Positions 1 through 9,783 of a DNA stretch of 64,000 nt are shown here, one piece after another. The notes below the pieces were generated by a model. That model was given only the letters and a program-made list of their open reading frames with translations. It did no database searches and was not told the DNA's origin. Position 1 is the first letter of the stretch. Every line of letters starts with the position of its first letter. The DNA comes from an uncultured bacterium (GTDB taxonomy: Bacteria > Bacillota_I > Bacilli_A > Acholeplasmatales > Anaeroplasmataceae). The DNA is taken from assembly GCA_949293265.1 (NCBI GenBank), contig CASFCK010000002.1:1-64000 (forward strand). Reading direction: 5' to 3'. The position numbers and the translations under genes are program-made.

Positions 1-25
1 TTGGAAATAAATCCATAATTGCAAA

Positions 26-203
26 TTTAAAGCGTTTAAAAGTTGCCGTTGTTGCCGTTGTAAGGGTGTGCAATGTATCAAAAGCGTAGTATGTAGGCAG
101 AGGAATATTATTCGCACACCTATTTCTTCCCAGGAGGAATGGCAATAGGTGTATCGCTTAATAATAAAACAAAGTCGTTACCTAAAAAGTAGCGACTTTT
201 TTT
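26..203 (+). ncRNA. Structured RNA ending in a terminator, possibly 6S-like
   Basis: No good reading frame is present, but nested inverted repeats are. AAGCG (30-34) can pair with CGCTT (155-159), and GTTGCC (42-47 or 51-56) with GGCAAT (141-146), giving a bulged closing stem. GGTGTGC (65-71) pairs with GCACACC (114-120) as a distal arm. TTCTTCC (124-130) can pair with GGAGGAA (133-139) on the 3' side. An alternative 9-bp helix, 116-124 with 144-152, excludes the arm. A closing stem, large bubble, 3'-side hairpin and terminal arm resemble 6S RNA topology, but no sequence signature was confirmed. The 5' end is uncertain and may lie before the window. Bases 204-305, downstream, show nothing recognisable. 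Confidence 0.4.
173..203 (+). terminator. Intrinsic terminator of the upstream RNA
   Basis: AGTCGTTAC pairs with GTAGCGACT (one G-U pair) around a short A-rich loop and is followed by seven T. It ends the structured RNA at the start of the window. Confidence 0.8.
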
Positions 204-305
204 GTTGTTTTTAACGCTTTCACAAATATAAAAAGGGTAGCCTAATTGTAAACTGGTTCAAAAGTCAAGGATAAAAAAGTTGACAGTAGTAAATAAGTAA
301 ATATT

Positions 306-1067
306 TTATTTATTTAAAGTATATTCAGAATGTTTATTAAAATAATCTGACATAATATTAAATAAATCTTCAGCCATTTTATCAATACATTCTCTTTTAG
401 GTAAAGAGTAGTCTGGATAATAAGGGGTTAAAATGTTTTGGTGTATCATAGGTTTTTTCTTCCAAAAATAGAAACCTTTAGGTTTATGAAAAGTAAAACA
501 AATAGGGATAATTGGTACTTTAGAAGTATAAGCAATATGAAAAGCACCAGGCATAAACTTACGAATATGATCGCTATAAGGTATTAAATGACCTTCAGGA
601 TAAACGTGAATAAATTGATTTTTTTTAAGTTCATCTTTTGTTTGTTTAAAAAATTTAATTAACAGCTTAGGATCTCTAGGAATAGGAACTGCGCCACAAA
701 AACGTAGATAAGTTGAAGCTAGACCAAAGCCTAAATTTGTTTCTAGCATTGTAACATACATTTTTTTAGGAAATACGCTAGGTACATTAATGAATGCATC
801 TTGAATTAAGCAATGATTAGAAATTGTTATAGCTCCTTTAATGTTTTTTAAGTTTTTTTTGCCGGTTTTTTTAAAGCCCCAAAGGAGATATTTAGCTATA
901 AAACAGCCTATTACTGTTAATAGAATTATAATTTTAGAAAAAATAACAAAAAATATATTATGATTATAAAAAGGATAGTTATCTTTAAGATGTACTTCTC
1001 TAACTTTAAAATTATTTTTATATTCTTTTTTTGCATCTTCTTGTTCTAATTTATTTTCATCAAGCAT
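306..1067 (-). CDS. 1-acyl-sn-glycerol-3-phosphate acyltransferase-like protein (PlsC family)
   Basis: Predicted membrane-associated acyltransferase that would transfer an acyl chain to lysophosphatidic acid in phospholipid synthesis. A hydrophobic segment lies near residues 38-58. The family motif NHxxxxD reads NHCLIQD (about residues 84-90), and the second glycerophosphate-binding motif reads YPEGH (about 156-160, compare FPEGTR). The 253-residue length fits PlsC proteins. The ATG is preceded on the minus strand by AGAGGTG at good spacing. It is transcribed divergently from nadD. The exact lysolipid substrate cannot be told from sequence; other members of this superfamily acylate different acceptors. 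Confidence 0.8.
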   Translation of the reverse strand: MLDENKLEQEDAKKEYKNNFKVREVHLKDNYPFYNHNIFFVIFSKIIILLTVIGCFIAKYLLWGFKKTGKKNLKNIKGAITISNHCLIQDAFINVPSVFPKKMYVTMLETNLGFGLASTYLRFCGAVPIPRDPKLLIKFFKQTKDELKKNQFIHVYPEGHLIPYSDHIRKFMPGAFHIAYTSKVPIIPICFTFHKPKGFYFWKKKPMIHQNILTPYYPDYSLPKRECIDKMAEDLFNIMSDYFNKHSEYTLNK

Positions 1068-1104
1068 TTAGTAACACCTCTTGGTAATCATATCATAAAA
1101 TGAG

Positions 1105-1133
1105 TTTTAAAACCAGTGAAAATATGATAAAAT
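1105..1133 (+). promoter_or_regulatory. Putative extended -10 promoter for nadD
   Basis: TAAAAT at 1128-1133 is preceded by TGA (extended -10). TTTTAA at 1105-1110 is a weak -35 at 17 bp spacing. It sits just upstream of the nadD-nadE-mnmA-recD2 run. Confidence 0.45.
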
Positions 1134-1154
1134 AAATGAAAGTGGGTGTTTTTT

Positions 1155-1709
1155 ATGTTGATTATTTATGGGGGTTCTTTTAATCCTCCGACTAAGGCTC
1201 ATTTAGAGTTAGTTAATATAATAAAATATAATTTTAAAGGAGCTAAGATAGTTATAGTTCCGGTTTCTAATAAAAATTATACTTGGAAAACTAATTTAGC
1301 AAGCGATGAAGATAGATTGCAGATGCTTAAATTAGAATTCCCGGATTTATTAATTTCTGACTATGAAATGAAAAATAAAGAATATCAAGGGACATATAAA
1401 TTGTTATCTGATTTTAAAGAGTATGATGATGACATTTATTTCTTAATTGGTAGTGATAATTTAGTACAAATGCCATTATGGCTTAACTTTGAAAAATTAA
1501 TTAAAGAATTTAAATTTATAGTCGTTAAAAGACCTACTGATGATATTGATTTTACTAAATTTGGTAGTTATAAAGAGAATTTCAAGGTTATTGAAATGCA
1601 TAATGAAATATCTGCTACTAAGGTTAGAGAAAATGTTGAAAAACATAAAGATTGGTTAAGTTTAGATGTTTATAATTATATAAAAAAACATAAGTTATAC
1701 GAGGTGTAA
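1155..1709 (+). CDS. nadD: Nicotinate-nucleotide adenylyltransferase
   Basis: Converts nicotinate mononucleotide and ATP to deamido-NAD, the step before NadE in NAD synthesis. The nucleotidyltransferase signature GGSFNPPTKAH lies at the N-terminus, with the H/TxGH-type histidine, and ISATKVRE near residues 155-162 matches the C-terminal ISSTxIR motif. The frame stays open to a GTG at 1146, but the ATG at 1155 gives the normal compact N-terminus (MLIIYGGSF) and fits the upstream GTGGGTG better; the product is then 184 residues. The next gene, nadE, begins one base after the stop, so the two consecutive NAD enzymes are probably co-translated. Confidence 0.92.
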   Translation: MLIIYGGSFNPPTKAHLELVNIIKYNFKGAKIVIVPVSNKNYTWKTNLASDEDRLQMLKLEFPDLLISDYEMKNKEYQGTYKLLSDFKEYDDDIYFLIGSDNLVQMPLWLNFEKLIKEFKFIVVKRPTDDIDFTKFGSYKENFKVIEMHNEISATKVRENVEKHKDWLSLDVYNYIKKHKLYEV

Positions 1710-1710
1710 A

Positions 1711-3567
1711 ATGTTAAAAAATGGTTTTATTAAAGTTGCTTGCGTAACTCCAAATTTAGAAGTTGGTAATCCAAAATTTAATATTCAAGAGATTATTGCC
1801 TTAGCTAATGAAGCTAAAAGCAGCATAACTGTATTTCCGGAATTATGTATTAGTGGTTATACTTGTGGTGATTTCTTTTATCAAGATAGTTTAATTAAAG
1901 ATGTATATGAAGCTATAGAACATTTTCGTCTGGCAAATGAAAATAAAGGAATCGTTGTTTTAGGTTCTCCTTTAGTTTGTGAAGGCTCATTAATAAATGC
2001 GGCTATAGTTTTCCATCATCACCAAATACTTGGGGTAGTGCCTAAAAGAACGATTCCTAATAATCATGAATTTTATGAAAAAAGATGGTTTAAATCAGCA
2101 CGAAATATAACAACAAATCAAATTTATATAAATGGTTTTATGTATCCGTTAGGCCAAATTTTGTTTCATGACTATGCTAATCATATTCATTTTGGTATTG
2201 AAATATGTGAAGATATGTGGTCAAGTATTACACCAGCAAACAGCTTAGCTTTATGTGGTGCTAATATGACTATAAATTTGTCAGCCTCAAATGAAGTTTT
2301 ATATAAAAGTGAAATTAGAAGAAATACGGTATTAGAAAATTCTAGAAGAAACACTGGTGCCTATATTTATGTTTCAGCAGGTGTTAATGAATCAACTTCT
2401 GATACGGTATATAGTGGCCATAATATAATTGCTTGTTGTGGCGGATTACTAAAAGAGACTGAAAATTTCAGTCCTGATTCAGAGATAATATATGCAGATA
2501 TCGATTTAGAAATGATTGAATTTCAAAGAAGAAATCAAACTGATATGCATGATGATATTATTGTTGATTTTAAATATCAAGAAGTTCAATTTAGTTTGCT
2601 TGAAAGTGAAGAATATCATTTTGAAGATCAAATTGATACTACCCCATTTGTTCCAAAAAAAGAAGAATTAGCATGTTTTAATAAAATTGCAAGTTTGCAA
2701 GAATATGCACTATATAAGCGATTAAAACATACTGGTGTTAAGAGTGTAGTTATTGGGGTTAGTGGCGGTTTAGATTCGACTTTAGCCCTACTAGTTTCTG
2801 TCGAAGCTTTCAAACATTTAAATCTAGATTTAAAAGGTATAATTGCGGTTACTATGCCTGGTATGGGCACAAGCACAAGGACTAAAACTAATGCGGTTAA
2901 AATGATGGAATCTTTAGGCTTAACAGTACTTGAAAAGCCTATCGAAAAAGCTGTTTTACAACATTTTGCCGATATTGAGCATGATCCATCTATTAAAGAT
3001 GTAACATATGAAAACGCTCAAGCTAGAATTAGAACTTTAATTTTAATGGATTTAGCCAATAAATATAATGGTATAGTTATAGGCACTGGTGATATGTCTG
3101 AACTTGCTTTAGGTTGGTGCACTTATAATGGTGATCAAATGTCAATGTATGGCATTAATGCTGGTATACCTAAAACGTTAGTTAAATTTATGATCAAATA
3201 TTACGCCTTGACTAAATTCAATAATATAGCTGATACGTTAAATGATATAATTGAAACTCCAATTTCACCAGAATTATTAGGTGAAGATCAAAAAACTGAA
3301 GATAGTATTGGAAAATATGAAATAAATGACTATATATTATATAGATATCTTAATTGTGGTGATAATGAAGAAAGAATGGTTTTCCTTTTAAAAACAGCTT
3401 TTAACTTGTCAGAAGAAGAAGCTAGAAAATATGTGAAAAACTTTATTTTTAGATTCTTTACCCAACAATTTAAACGGCAAGCTACTCCAGACGGGCCAAA
3501 GATTTTAAATGTTTCTTTAGCGCCACGTGGTGATTATAGAATGCCAAGTGATATAAAAAGGTGGTAA
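1711..3567 (+). CDS. nadE: Glutamine-dependent NAD+ synthetase
   Basis: Cytoplasmic two-domain enzyme that amidates deamido-NAD to NAD+ using ammonia released from glutamine. Residues about 1-290 form a nitrilase-type glutaminase domain with the Glu-Lys-Cys triad visible in [18 protein letters not shown] and GIEICEDMW. Residues about 320-618 form the synthetase domain with the ATP pyrophosphatase loop [10 protein letters not shown] and the [12 protein letters not shown] stretch. The length of 618 residues fits the long, glutamine-dependent class rather than the short ammonia-dependent one of B. subtilis. It sits in an nadD-nadE-mnmA-recD2 run with minimal gaps. Confidence 0.95.
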   Translation: MLKNGFIKVACVTPNLEVGNPKFNIQEIIALANEAKSSITVFPELCISGYTCGDFFYQDSLIKDVYEAIEHFRLANENKGIVVLGSPLVCEGSLINAAIVFHHHQILGVVPKRTIPNNHEFYEKRWFKSARNITTNQIYINGFMYPLGQILFHDYANHIHFGIEICEDMWSSITPANSLALCGANMTINLSASNEVLYKSEIRRNTVLENSRRNTGAYIYVSAGVNESTSDTVYSGHNIIACCGGLLKETENFSPDSEIIYADIDLEMIEFQRRNQTDMHDDIIVDFKYQEVQFSLLESEEYHFEDQIDTTPFVPKKEELACFNKIASLQEYALYKRLKHTGVKSVVIGVSGGLDSTLALLVSVEAFKHLNLDLKGIIAVTMPGMGTSTRTKTNAVKMMESLGLTVLEKPIEKAVLQHFADIEHDPSIKDVTYENAQARIRTLILMDLANKYNGIVIGTGDMSELALGWCTYNGDQMSMYGINAGIPKTLVKFMIKYYALTKFNNIADTLNDIIETPISPELLGEDQKTEDSIGKYEINDYILYRYLNCGDNEERMVFLLKTAFNLSEEEARKYVKNFIFRFFTQQFKRQATPDGPKILNVSLAPRGDYRMPSDIKRW

Positions 3568-3572
3568 TAAGA

Positions 3573-4706
3573 ATGGCTAAAAAAGTAATATTAGGTTTAT
3601 CAGGTGGGGTTGATAGTAGTGTAGCCGCCATTAAATTATTACAGGCTGGATATGAAGTAGAAGGCATGTTTATGCGTAATTGGGATAGCGCTACTAACAA
3701 TGATATTTTAGGTAATCCGGATTTAAATGATGATGTTTGTCCACAAGAACGTGATTACCAAGATGCCAAAGCGGTAGCCGATAAATTAGGTATTAAATTA
3801 CATAGAATAGATTTCATAGCGGAATATTGGGATTATGTGTTCACTTATTTTATTAATGAATATAAAAAGGGTAGGACTCCTAATCCAGATATTATGTGTA
3901 ATAAATACATTAAATTTGCAACATTCTTAAATGAAGCTAAACGACTTGGGGCTGATTATATTGCTATGGGTCATTATGCAAGAGTTAAACATCTAGAAGA
4001 TCATTCGCTTTTATTAAGAGGTATAGACGATAATAAAGACCAAACCTATTTTCTTTGTATGATAAATCAAGAACAATTAAGACAAAGCTTATTTCCGATT
4101 GGCGATATGCTAAAAAAAGAAGTAAGAGAAAAAGCTTTAGAATATGATTTAGTTACAGCCAAGAAAAAAGATTCAACTGGAATATGTTTTATTGGTGAAC
4201 GAAATTTTAAACAATTTTTAAAGAATTATTTACCTGCTAAACCAGGTAATATGGTAACTTCAGACGGTAAGGTCGTGGCTAAACATGATGGTTTAATGTA
4301 TTATACAATCGGCCAAAGAAAAGGTTTAGGGATTGGTGGAAGTCATGATTTTTTAAATGAACCTTGGTTTGTAATTGGTAAAGATTTAGAAAAAAATGAA
4401 TTGATAATAGGTCAAGGTGAAGAAAATAAATATCTTTATTCTAATCGTTTATATGCAAGTGAATGTAATTGGATTTATGATAAACCATTAGAAAACAAAG
4501 ATTATACTGCTAAATTTAGATATCGCCAAAAAGATATCCCTGTTAGAATAAAATACATAGATAATAATAAGATTGAAATAATATATAATAATACAGCTAA
4601 AGCTGTAACACCAGGTCAAGCAGCTGTTATATATGACGGCGAAATATGCCTTGGTGGCGCAATTATTGACGAAGTATATATGGATCTAGAAAAGAGAAGA
4701 TATTAA
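3573..4706 (+). CDS. mnmA: tRNA-specific 2-thiouridylase MnmA
   Basis: Thiolates U34 of tRNA-Lys, -Glu and -Gln using ATP and sulfur relayed from a cysteine desulfurase. The PP-loop is [10 protein letters not shown] at the N-terminus. The catalytic cysteine lies in [12 protein letters not shown] and the second active cysteine in [10 protein letters not shown]. The frame extends to a GTG at 3561, but AAGGTGG at 3558-3564 is ideally placed for the ATG at 3573, giving 377 residues, the usual MnmA length. It starts 5 bases after nadE stops, and its stop overlaps the start of recD2. Confidence 0.95.
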   Translation: MAKKVILGLSGGVDSSVAAIKLLQAGYEVEGMFMRNWDSATNNDILGNPDLNDDVCPQERDYQDAKAVADKLGIKLHRIDFIAEYWDYVFTYFINEYKKGRTPNPDIMCNKYIKFATFLNEAKRLGADYIAMGHYARVKHLEDHSLLLRGIDDNKDQTYFLCMINQEQLRQSLFPIGDMLKKEVREKALEYDLVTAKKKDSTGICFIGERNFKQFLKNYLPAKPGNMVTSDGKVVAKHDGLMYYTIGQRKGLGIGGSHDFLNEPWFVIGKDLEKNELIIGQGEENKYLYSNRLYASECNWIYDKPLENKDYTAKFRYRQKDIPVRIKYIDNNKIEIIYNNTAKAVTPGQAAVIYDGEICLGGAIIDEVYMDLEKRRY

Positions 4707-6856
4707 TGGAAATTAAGGGTATTTTCAAACAAACTATTTTTGCGTCTTCAACTTCGAATTATAAAATTATCTTAATAGAAGTTGATGGAAAAACAGAAGT
4801 TGTGTGTGGTAATTTTACTAATCTTGATGAAGGACTAAATTACATATTTATTGGTGATTACATAAAACATCCTAAATATGGTAAACAGTTTAAGACCTCA
4901 TCATATAAGAAGGATAAAGATACTAAAAATGGGCTTATCACTTTTTTAGCTAGTGATAAGTTTATAGGTATTGGTAAAAAAACAGCAACAAAAATAGTAG
5001 AAACACTTGGTGAAAATGCCCTTAATTTAATTGTCGAAGATAAAGCAAACCTAGATTTAGTTCCTGGTTTAAATGAGACTAGAAAAAAAATAATATATGA
5101 AATTTTGAAAACGAAAAGTGATGAAGATAGTATTTATTTAGAATTATATAATTTTGGTTTAACCGCAACTATGGCTAAAAAGCTCTATGAAAACTATGGT
5201 TTTAACACACTATCTTTTATTAAAGAAAATCCCTATCGTTTGATCTATGAAGTTAGTGGTTTTGGCTTTAAAAGAGCTGATGAAATAGCTTTAAATTTAG
5301 GCTTTGCTAAAGATAATGAGATTAGAGTTCAAGAAGCAATAATTTATTGCTTAACGAATATGTGCTATAAAGATGGGAATATATTTGTATATAAAAAAGA
5401 TTTATTGACTGAGTCGATAAATTTTCTAGAAATAAGTGATAAACTTATTCTTGAAAAAATGGAATATTTAAATACAAATAAAAAAATAATGATTAAAGCT
5501 GATAAAGTATACCCTAATAAATTATATAATGCTGAATTAAATGTAGCTAAATATTTAAAAGCAATAAATGATGCGCCATATAAAAAATATTCTGCTGATA
5601 AAATAATCAAATCTTTAGAAGAAATAGAAAAAGAAACGAATATTTGTTATACGAAAGCCCAAAAACAAACCCTCTTAGAAGTGTTAAATGATAAAATTGC
5701 CATCATAACCGGGGGTCCTGGAACAGGTAAAACAACTCTAGTAAAGGCAATAATTAATCTCTATTTAAAAATAAATAGTCAAACAGAAAACACCGACATT
5801 TTACTTCTAGCTCCAACAGGTAGGGCAGCTAAAAGATTACAAGAAGTTTGTCATATTCAAGCCTCAACAATTCATAAAGGCTTAGGTTATGACTATAGTG
5901 GAGTTTTTAGTTTCAACAATATGAATTTATTACCATATAAATTAATTATTGTTGATGAAAGTAGTATGATTGATATTGAACTTGCTTATCATCTTTTAGA
6001 TGCTATAAATTATAAAGCTAAATTAATTTTTATAGGCGATGAATTTCAATTACCTAGTGTAGGTCCAGGTGAGTTTTTACATGATATTATAGCTTCTGAT
6101 TTATTTAAGTGTTATCGTTTAACTGAAGTTATGCGGCAGGTATCAGATAGTAATATAATAAAATTAGCTAATATGGTGTTAAAACAAAATATTGATAAAA
6201 AGATATTTTTATTAAAAAAAGAAGTTTATAACTATAATTTGTTGTATAACAACCTAAAAGCTAAAATTAAACAACTTTTAGATAATTACCTACAAAGTGG
6301 TAATGAACTAAAAAATCTACAAATTTTAATACCAATTTATAACGGTAATTTTGGAATAGATGAAATTAATAAGTTTGTCCAAGAAAATTACAATCCTAAC
6401 AAAACCAAGGCATTACAGGCAAATGAAAAAATATTTTATATTAATGATCGTGTTTTACAACTTCAAAATGAACCAGAAAAAGGAATTATGAATGGTGATA
6501 TAGGGTATGTAGTTGATATAGATGATAAAGAAATGTTAGTAGATTTTAATCATAAGATAGTTAGATTAACTAAAAATGATTTAGAAAATCTAACATTGGC
6601 ATATGCTATTTCTGTTCATAAGTCACAGGGTGCAGAATATGATTATGTGATTTTTCCAATATTACAAAGTTATTCATTAATGTTAAAAAGAAAACTAGTA
6701 TATACAGCTATTACTAGAGCTAAGAAGAAATTGATTTTACTAGGTGATATCAATTATTTAAATTTAAGAATTAGATTAAAAGAAGGATTACGTAATACTT
6801 CATTAATTGACCAATTAGTTTTAAAAAAAGAGTTAACCCCCTATGATTTTTTATAA
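4706..6856 (+). CDS. recD2: RecD2-type ATP-dependent DNA helicase
   Basis: SF1B 5'-3' helicase of the RecD2 type found without RecBC, linked in Firmicutes to replication fork and repair functions. An N-terminal OB-like region and helix-hairpin-helix segments (for example FIGIGKKTATKI, VPGLNETR, VSGFGFKRADEI) precede the motor. Walker A GGPGTGKTTL is near residue 336, Walker B VDESSMID near 415, and a late SVHKSQGAEYD motif and TAITRAKKKL near the end complete the SF1 set. At 716 residues it is shorter than B. subtilis RecD2. The ATG overlaps the mnmA stop by one base. The last 16 bases overlap the convergent small regulator. Confidence 0.9.
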   Translation: MEIKGIFKQTIFASSTSNYKIILIEVDGKTEVVCGNFTNLDEGLNYIFIGDYIKHPKYGKQFKTSSYKKDKDTKNGLITFLASDKFIGIGKKTATKIVETLGENALNLIVEDKANLDLVPGLNETRKKIIYEILKTKSDEDSIYLELYNFGLTATMAKKLYENYGFNTLSFIKENPYRLIYEVSGFGFKRADEIALNLGFAKDNEIRVQEAIIYCLTNMCYKDGNIFVYKKDLLTESINFLEISDKLILEKMEYLNTNKKIMIKADKVYPNKLYNAELNVAKYLKAINDAPYKKYSADKIIKSLEEIEKETNICYTKAQKQTLLEVLNDKIAIITGGPGTGKTTLVKAIINLYLKINSQTENTDILLLAPTGRAAKRLQEVCHIQASTIHKGLGYDYSGVFSFNNMNLLPYKLIIVDESSMIDIELAYHLLDAINYKAKLIFIGDEFQLPSVGPGEFLHDIIASDLFKCYRLTEVMRQVSDSNIIKLANMVLKQNIDKKIFLLKKEVYNYNLLYNNLKAKIKQLLDNYLQSGNELKNLQILIPIYNGNFGIDEINKFVQENYNPNKTKALQANEKIFYINDRVLQLQNEPEKGIMNGDIGYVVDIDDKEMLVDFNHKIVRLTKNDLENLTLAYAISVHKSQGAEYDYVIFPILQSYSLMLKRKLVYTAITRAKKKLILLGDINYLNLRIRLKEGLRNTSLIDQLVLKKELTPYDFL

Positions 6857-7056
6857 GTCTTAAAGAAATTATCTAATGAAAAATGTAAGTGCTTTTGTAA
6901 TAAATATAGTTGATTTAAAGATGGTTCTTGTAATCCATTTTCGATTCTTGAAATAGTACCTTGATCAGTATCTATATATTTAGCTAAAGTGCTTTGCTTA
7001 ATATTATGCTTAAGACGATGTTTCTTTATAAAGTTTCCAAAGGCATTTTCCTGCAT
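6841..7056 (-). CDS. Small XRE-family DNA-binding protein
   Basis: A 71-residue protein that is almost only a helix-turn-helix: residues about 8-62 read FIKKHRLKHNIKQSTLAKYI then DQGTISRIENG, the Cro/CI pattern. AAGGAG lies 5 bases ahead of the ATG on the minus strand. It is convergent with recD2 (16-base overlap) and divergent from alaS, so it could act on the 7057-7179 intergenic region. Its target is unknown; autoregulation or control of alaS are only possibilities. Confidence 0.75.
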   Translation of the reverse strand: MQENAFGNFIKKHRLKHNIKQSTLAKYIDTDQGTISRIENGLQEPSLNQLYLLQKHLHFSLDNFFKTYKKS

Positions 7057-7082
7057 AGTTGCTCCTTTTTTAAAAAAAATAT

Positions 7083-7111
7083 TTAATTTCTAGGTCAATG
7101 TGTAGTATAAT
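7083..7111 (+). promoter_or_regulatory. Putative alaS promoter
   Basis: TATAAT at 7106-7111, with a poor -35 (TTAATT, 7083-7088) 17 bases upstream. Transcription would start near 7118 and give a leader of about 60 bases. No T-box specifier or antiterminator is visible in this short leader. Confidence 0.5.
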
Positions 7112-7137
7112 TAAAATGTTATGTATATAAGACCGAG

Positions 7138-7179
7138 AAAGGAGAAAATAATTAAGAAAATTAATTATTAATATAAATT
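7138..7179 (+). promoter_or_regulatory. Distant Shine-Dalgarno plus hairpin ahead of alaS
   Basis: AAAGGAG lies at 7138-7144, 35 bases before the ATG, far outside normal spacing, and no closer ribosome site is visible. Between them AATAATTAA (7147-7155) and TTAATTATT (7161-7169) form a perfect 9-bp hairpin with loop GAAAA. If folded, the hairpin removes 23 bases and leaves about 12 bases between Shine-Dalgarno and start codon. An in-frame TAA at 7174-7176 rules out an earlier alaS start. Confidence 0.55.
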
Positions 7180-9783
7180 ATGAAACATTTAAAATCAAAA
7201 GAAATAAGACAAATGTGGTTAGATTTTTTTAAGACTAAAGGACATAGTGTAGAACCTTCAGCATCTTTAATTCCTGACAATGATCCAACTTTACTTTGGA
7301 TTAATGCCGGTGTTGCTCCATTAAAAAAATATTTTGATGGTCGCGTTGTACCAGATAATCATAGAATTACTAATGCGCAAAAATGTATAAGAACAAACGA
7401 TATAGAAAATGTAGGTAAAACAGCAAGACATCATACTTTTTTTGAAATGTTAGGAAACTTTTCAATCGGTGACTATTTTAAGGAAGAAGCTATTGAGTTT
7501 GCGTGTGAATTATTATTTTCTGATAAATGGTTTGGGTTTGCTAAAGATAAAATTTATATTACATACTATAATAAAGATTTAGTAGCTAGAGATTTGTGGT
7601 TAAGACATGGTGTGGCAGAAGACCATTTAATTCCGATGGCAGATAATTTCTGGGAAATTGGGGAAGGACCATGTGGACCAGATACAGAAATGTTCTATGA
7701 TCGTGGTGAAAAATATGATAAACGCGGTAAAGAATTAATAGAACAAGATATTGAAAACGATCGTTTTATTGAAATTTGGAATATCGTATTTAGTCAATAT
7801 AATGCTAAAACAGGAGTAAGAAGAGAAGAGTATCAAGAATTACCTAGTAAAAATATTGATACTGGTTGTGGTCTTGAAAGATTATGTTGTGTTATGCAAG
7901 AAGTTGATACTAATTATGATACTGATTTGTTTATGCCAATCATTAAAAAGACTGAAGAATTAGCTAATGTTAAATATAATGGTCAAATGGCCTTTAAAGT
8001 AATAGCTGATCATGTTAGAACTGTAAGTTTTGCAATAGCTGATGGGGCTACTTTATCAAATGAAGGCCGAGGATATGTTTTACGAAGAGTTTTACGTCGA
8101 GCTATGAAATATGCTAAACAAATTGGTTTAAATCGTCCTTTTATGGCTGAATTGGTTGATGTTGTTATTGAGATTATGGGTGATTTTTACCCACAATTAA
8201 TTAATAAAGCTTCTATAATTAAGCAAATTATTACTAATGAAGAAAATAAATTTTTAGAAACATTAAATATTGGCGAAAAAAGATTAAATGAATTAATTAA
8301 AAAAGGTGAAAATATAAGTGGCAAAGACGCATTTACTTTATATGACACTTATGGTTTCCCTCTTGAATTAACAAAAGAATATGCAAGTGATTTTAATTTA
8401 ACAGTTGATGAAGAAGGCTTTAAAGCAGAAATGGCTTTACAAAAAGAAAGAGCACGTTCTTCGCGTAAAGATGTAGAATCTATGAATAGCCAAAACGAAG
8501 AATATATGCATTACAAAGCTGAATCAAAATTTGTTGGCTATGATAAATTAGAAATTAAAACCAAAGTTATTAAAGTTTTTGCTGAAGGTATAGTTTTACA
8601 AGAAACACCTTTTTATGCTACATCAGGTGGTCAAGTAGCTGATAAAGGTTTAATCAATAAAGTAGAAGTTAAAGATGTTATCAAGCTACCTAATGGCCAA
8701 CATTTACATATTATGGATGTAAATGGTTTCAATGAAGGGCTTGAAGTCATAGCTGAAGTAGATAAAAAATATCGTACGGCAATCACTAAAAATCATTCAG
8801 CTGCGCACTTATTACAAAAAGCTCTACAAGAGGTTTTATCTAAAGATAGTCATCAACAAGGCCAATTAGTTAATGATAAATTTGTTAGATTTGACTTCAA
8901 TAATTATGAAGCTTTATCAGATCAAGACTTATTAAAAATTGAAAAATTAGTTAATGATTATATTAAAGAAAATCATAAAGTTAACATCTCATACATGAGT
9001 ATCGAAGATGCCAAAAAAGCTGGAGCCATGGCCTTATTTAGTGAAAAATATGGCAATTTAGTAAGAGTTGTAGACATGACTATTTCTAAAGAATTATGTG
9101 GTGGCTGTCATGTTTTAAAAACTGGCGATATAGAGGAATTTATGATTGCAAGTTATGAATCTATAGGCTCAGGTATATTTAGAATTACCGGAACTACTAG
9201 TAATGAGGCTTTTAAATTATTAAAAGAAAACTTAACTAATGTGTATAGTGATATCAATTTATTAGTTGCTAAGGCAAACAAATTAATAAATGAACATAAA
9301 AATTTAAATATTAGTAATACAGTTATTTATCAAGAACCGCAATCTAAAGGCTATCAATATATTTTAGATTTACGTAAAGAAGAAACAAGACTACAAAAAG
9401 CACTACATGATTTAGAATTAGAAATTAATAAAGCAAATCGTGAAAATTCAGTTAAAGATTTAGCTAAATATGAATCATTAATTACTAATAATAAATTAGT
9501 AACAGAAATAGATATACCAAAAAATCTTTTAAAAGATGTAGCTAAGACTTTAATGAATAACTACAATTTAGATGTTTGTTTCTTAGCATATAACGATAAT
9601 TCAAGCATTACATTTGTTTGTGCTGCAAAAGGATGTTATAATGCGGTTGAATATATTAAATTAGCTACAAGCATCACAGGTGGCGGTGGTGGTGGCAAAC
9701 CAGATATGGCTCAAGCCGGTGGTAAAGATGTAACTAAGTTAGACTTAGCATTAAATAAAGTTAAGGAAATGTTATGCGCATAA
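7180..9783 (+). CDS. alaS: Alanyl-tRNA synthetase
   Basis: Charges tRNA-Ala and edits mischarged serine or glycine. The class II core occupies the first part (KCIRTNDIENVGK, HHTFFEMLGNFS, GCGLERL). The editing domain has the zinc-binding signature HSAAHLL near residue 545 and CGGCH near 645. The C-Ala region includes the characteristic GGGGGGKPDMAQAGGK. At 867 residues it matches the family. Its last 10 bases overlap ruvX, starting the conserved alaS-ruvX-yrzB cluster. The translation start depends on the unusual distant Shine-Dalgarno described separately. Confidence 0.97.
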   Translation: MKHLKSKEIRQMWLDFFKTKGHSVEPSASLIPDNDPTLLWINAGVAPLKKYFDGRVVPDNHRITNAQKCIRTNDIENVGKTARHHTFFEMLGNFSIGDYFKEEAIEFACELLFSDKWFGFAKDKIYITYYNKDLVARDLWLRHGVAEDHLIPMADNFWEIGEGPCGPDTEMFYDRGEKYDKRGKELIEQDIENDRFIEIWNIVFSQYNAKTGVRREEYQELPSKNIDTGCGLERLCCVMQEVDTNYDTDLFMPIIKKTEELANVKYNGQMAFKVIADHVRTVSFAIADGATLSNEGRGYVLRRVLRRAMKYAKQIGLNRPFMAELVDVVIEIMGDFYPQLINKASIIKQIITNEENKFLETLNIGEKRLNELIKKGENISGKDAFTLYDTYGFPLELTKEYASDFNLTVDEEGFKAEMALQKERARSSRKDVESMNSQNEEYMHYKAESKFVGYDKLEIKTKVIKVFAEGIVLQETPFYATSGGQVADKGLINKVEVKDVIKLPNGQHLHIMDVNGFNEGLEVIAEVDKKYRTAITKNHSAAHLLQKALQEVLSKDSHQQGQLVNDKFVRFDFNNYEALSDQDLLKIEKLVNDYIKENHKVNISYMSIEDAKKAGAMALFSEKYGNLVRVVDMTISKELCGGCHVLKTGDIEEFMIASYESIGSGIFRITGTTSNEAFKLLKENLTNVYSDINLLVAKANKLINEHKNLNISNTVIYQEPQSKGYQYILDLRKEETRLQKALHDLELEINKANRENSVKDLAKYESLITNNKLVTEIDIPKNLLKDVAKTLMNNYNLDVCFLAYNDNSSITFVCAAKGCYNAVEYIKLATSITGGGGGGKPDMAQAGGKDVTKLDLALNKVKEMLCA

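Noticed and set aside
7057-7179. T-box riboswitch for alaS
   Set aside because: The leader is only about 60 bases, with no specifier loop, T-box sequence or terminator/antiterminator pair.
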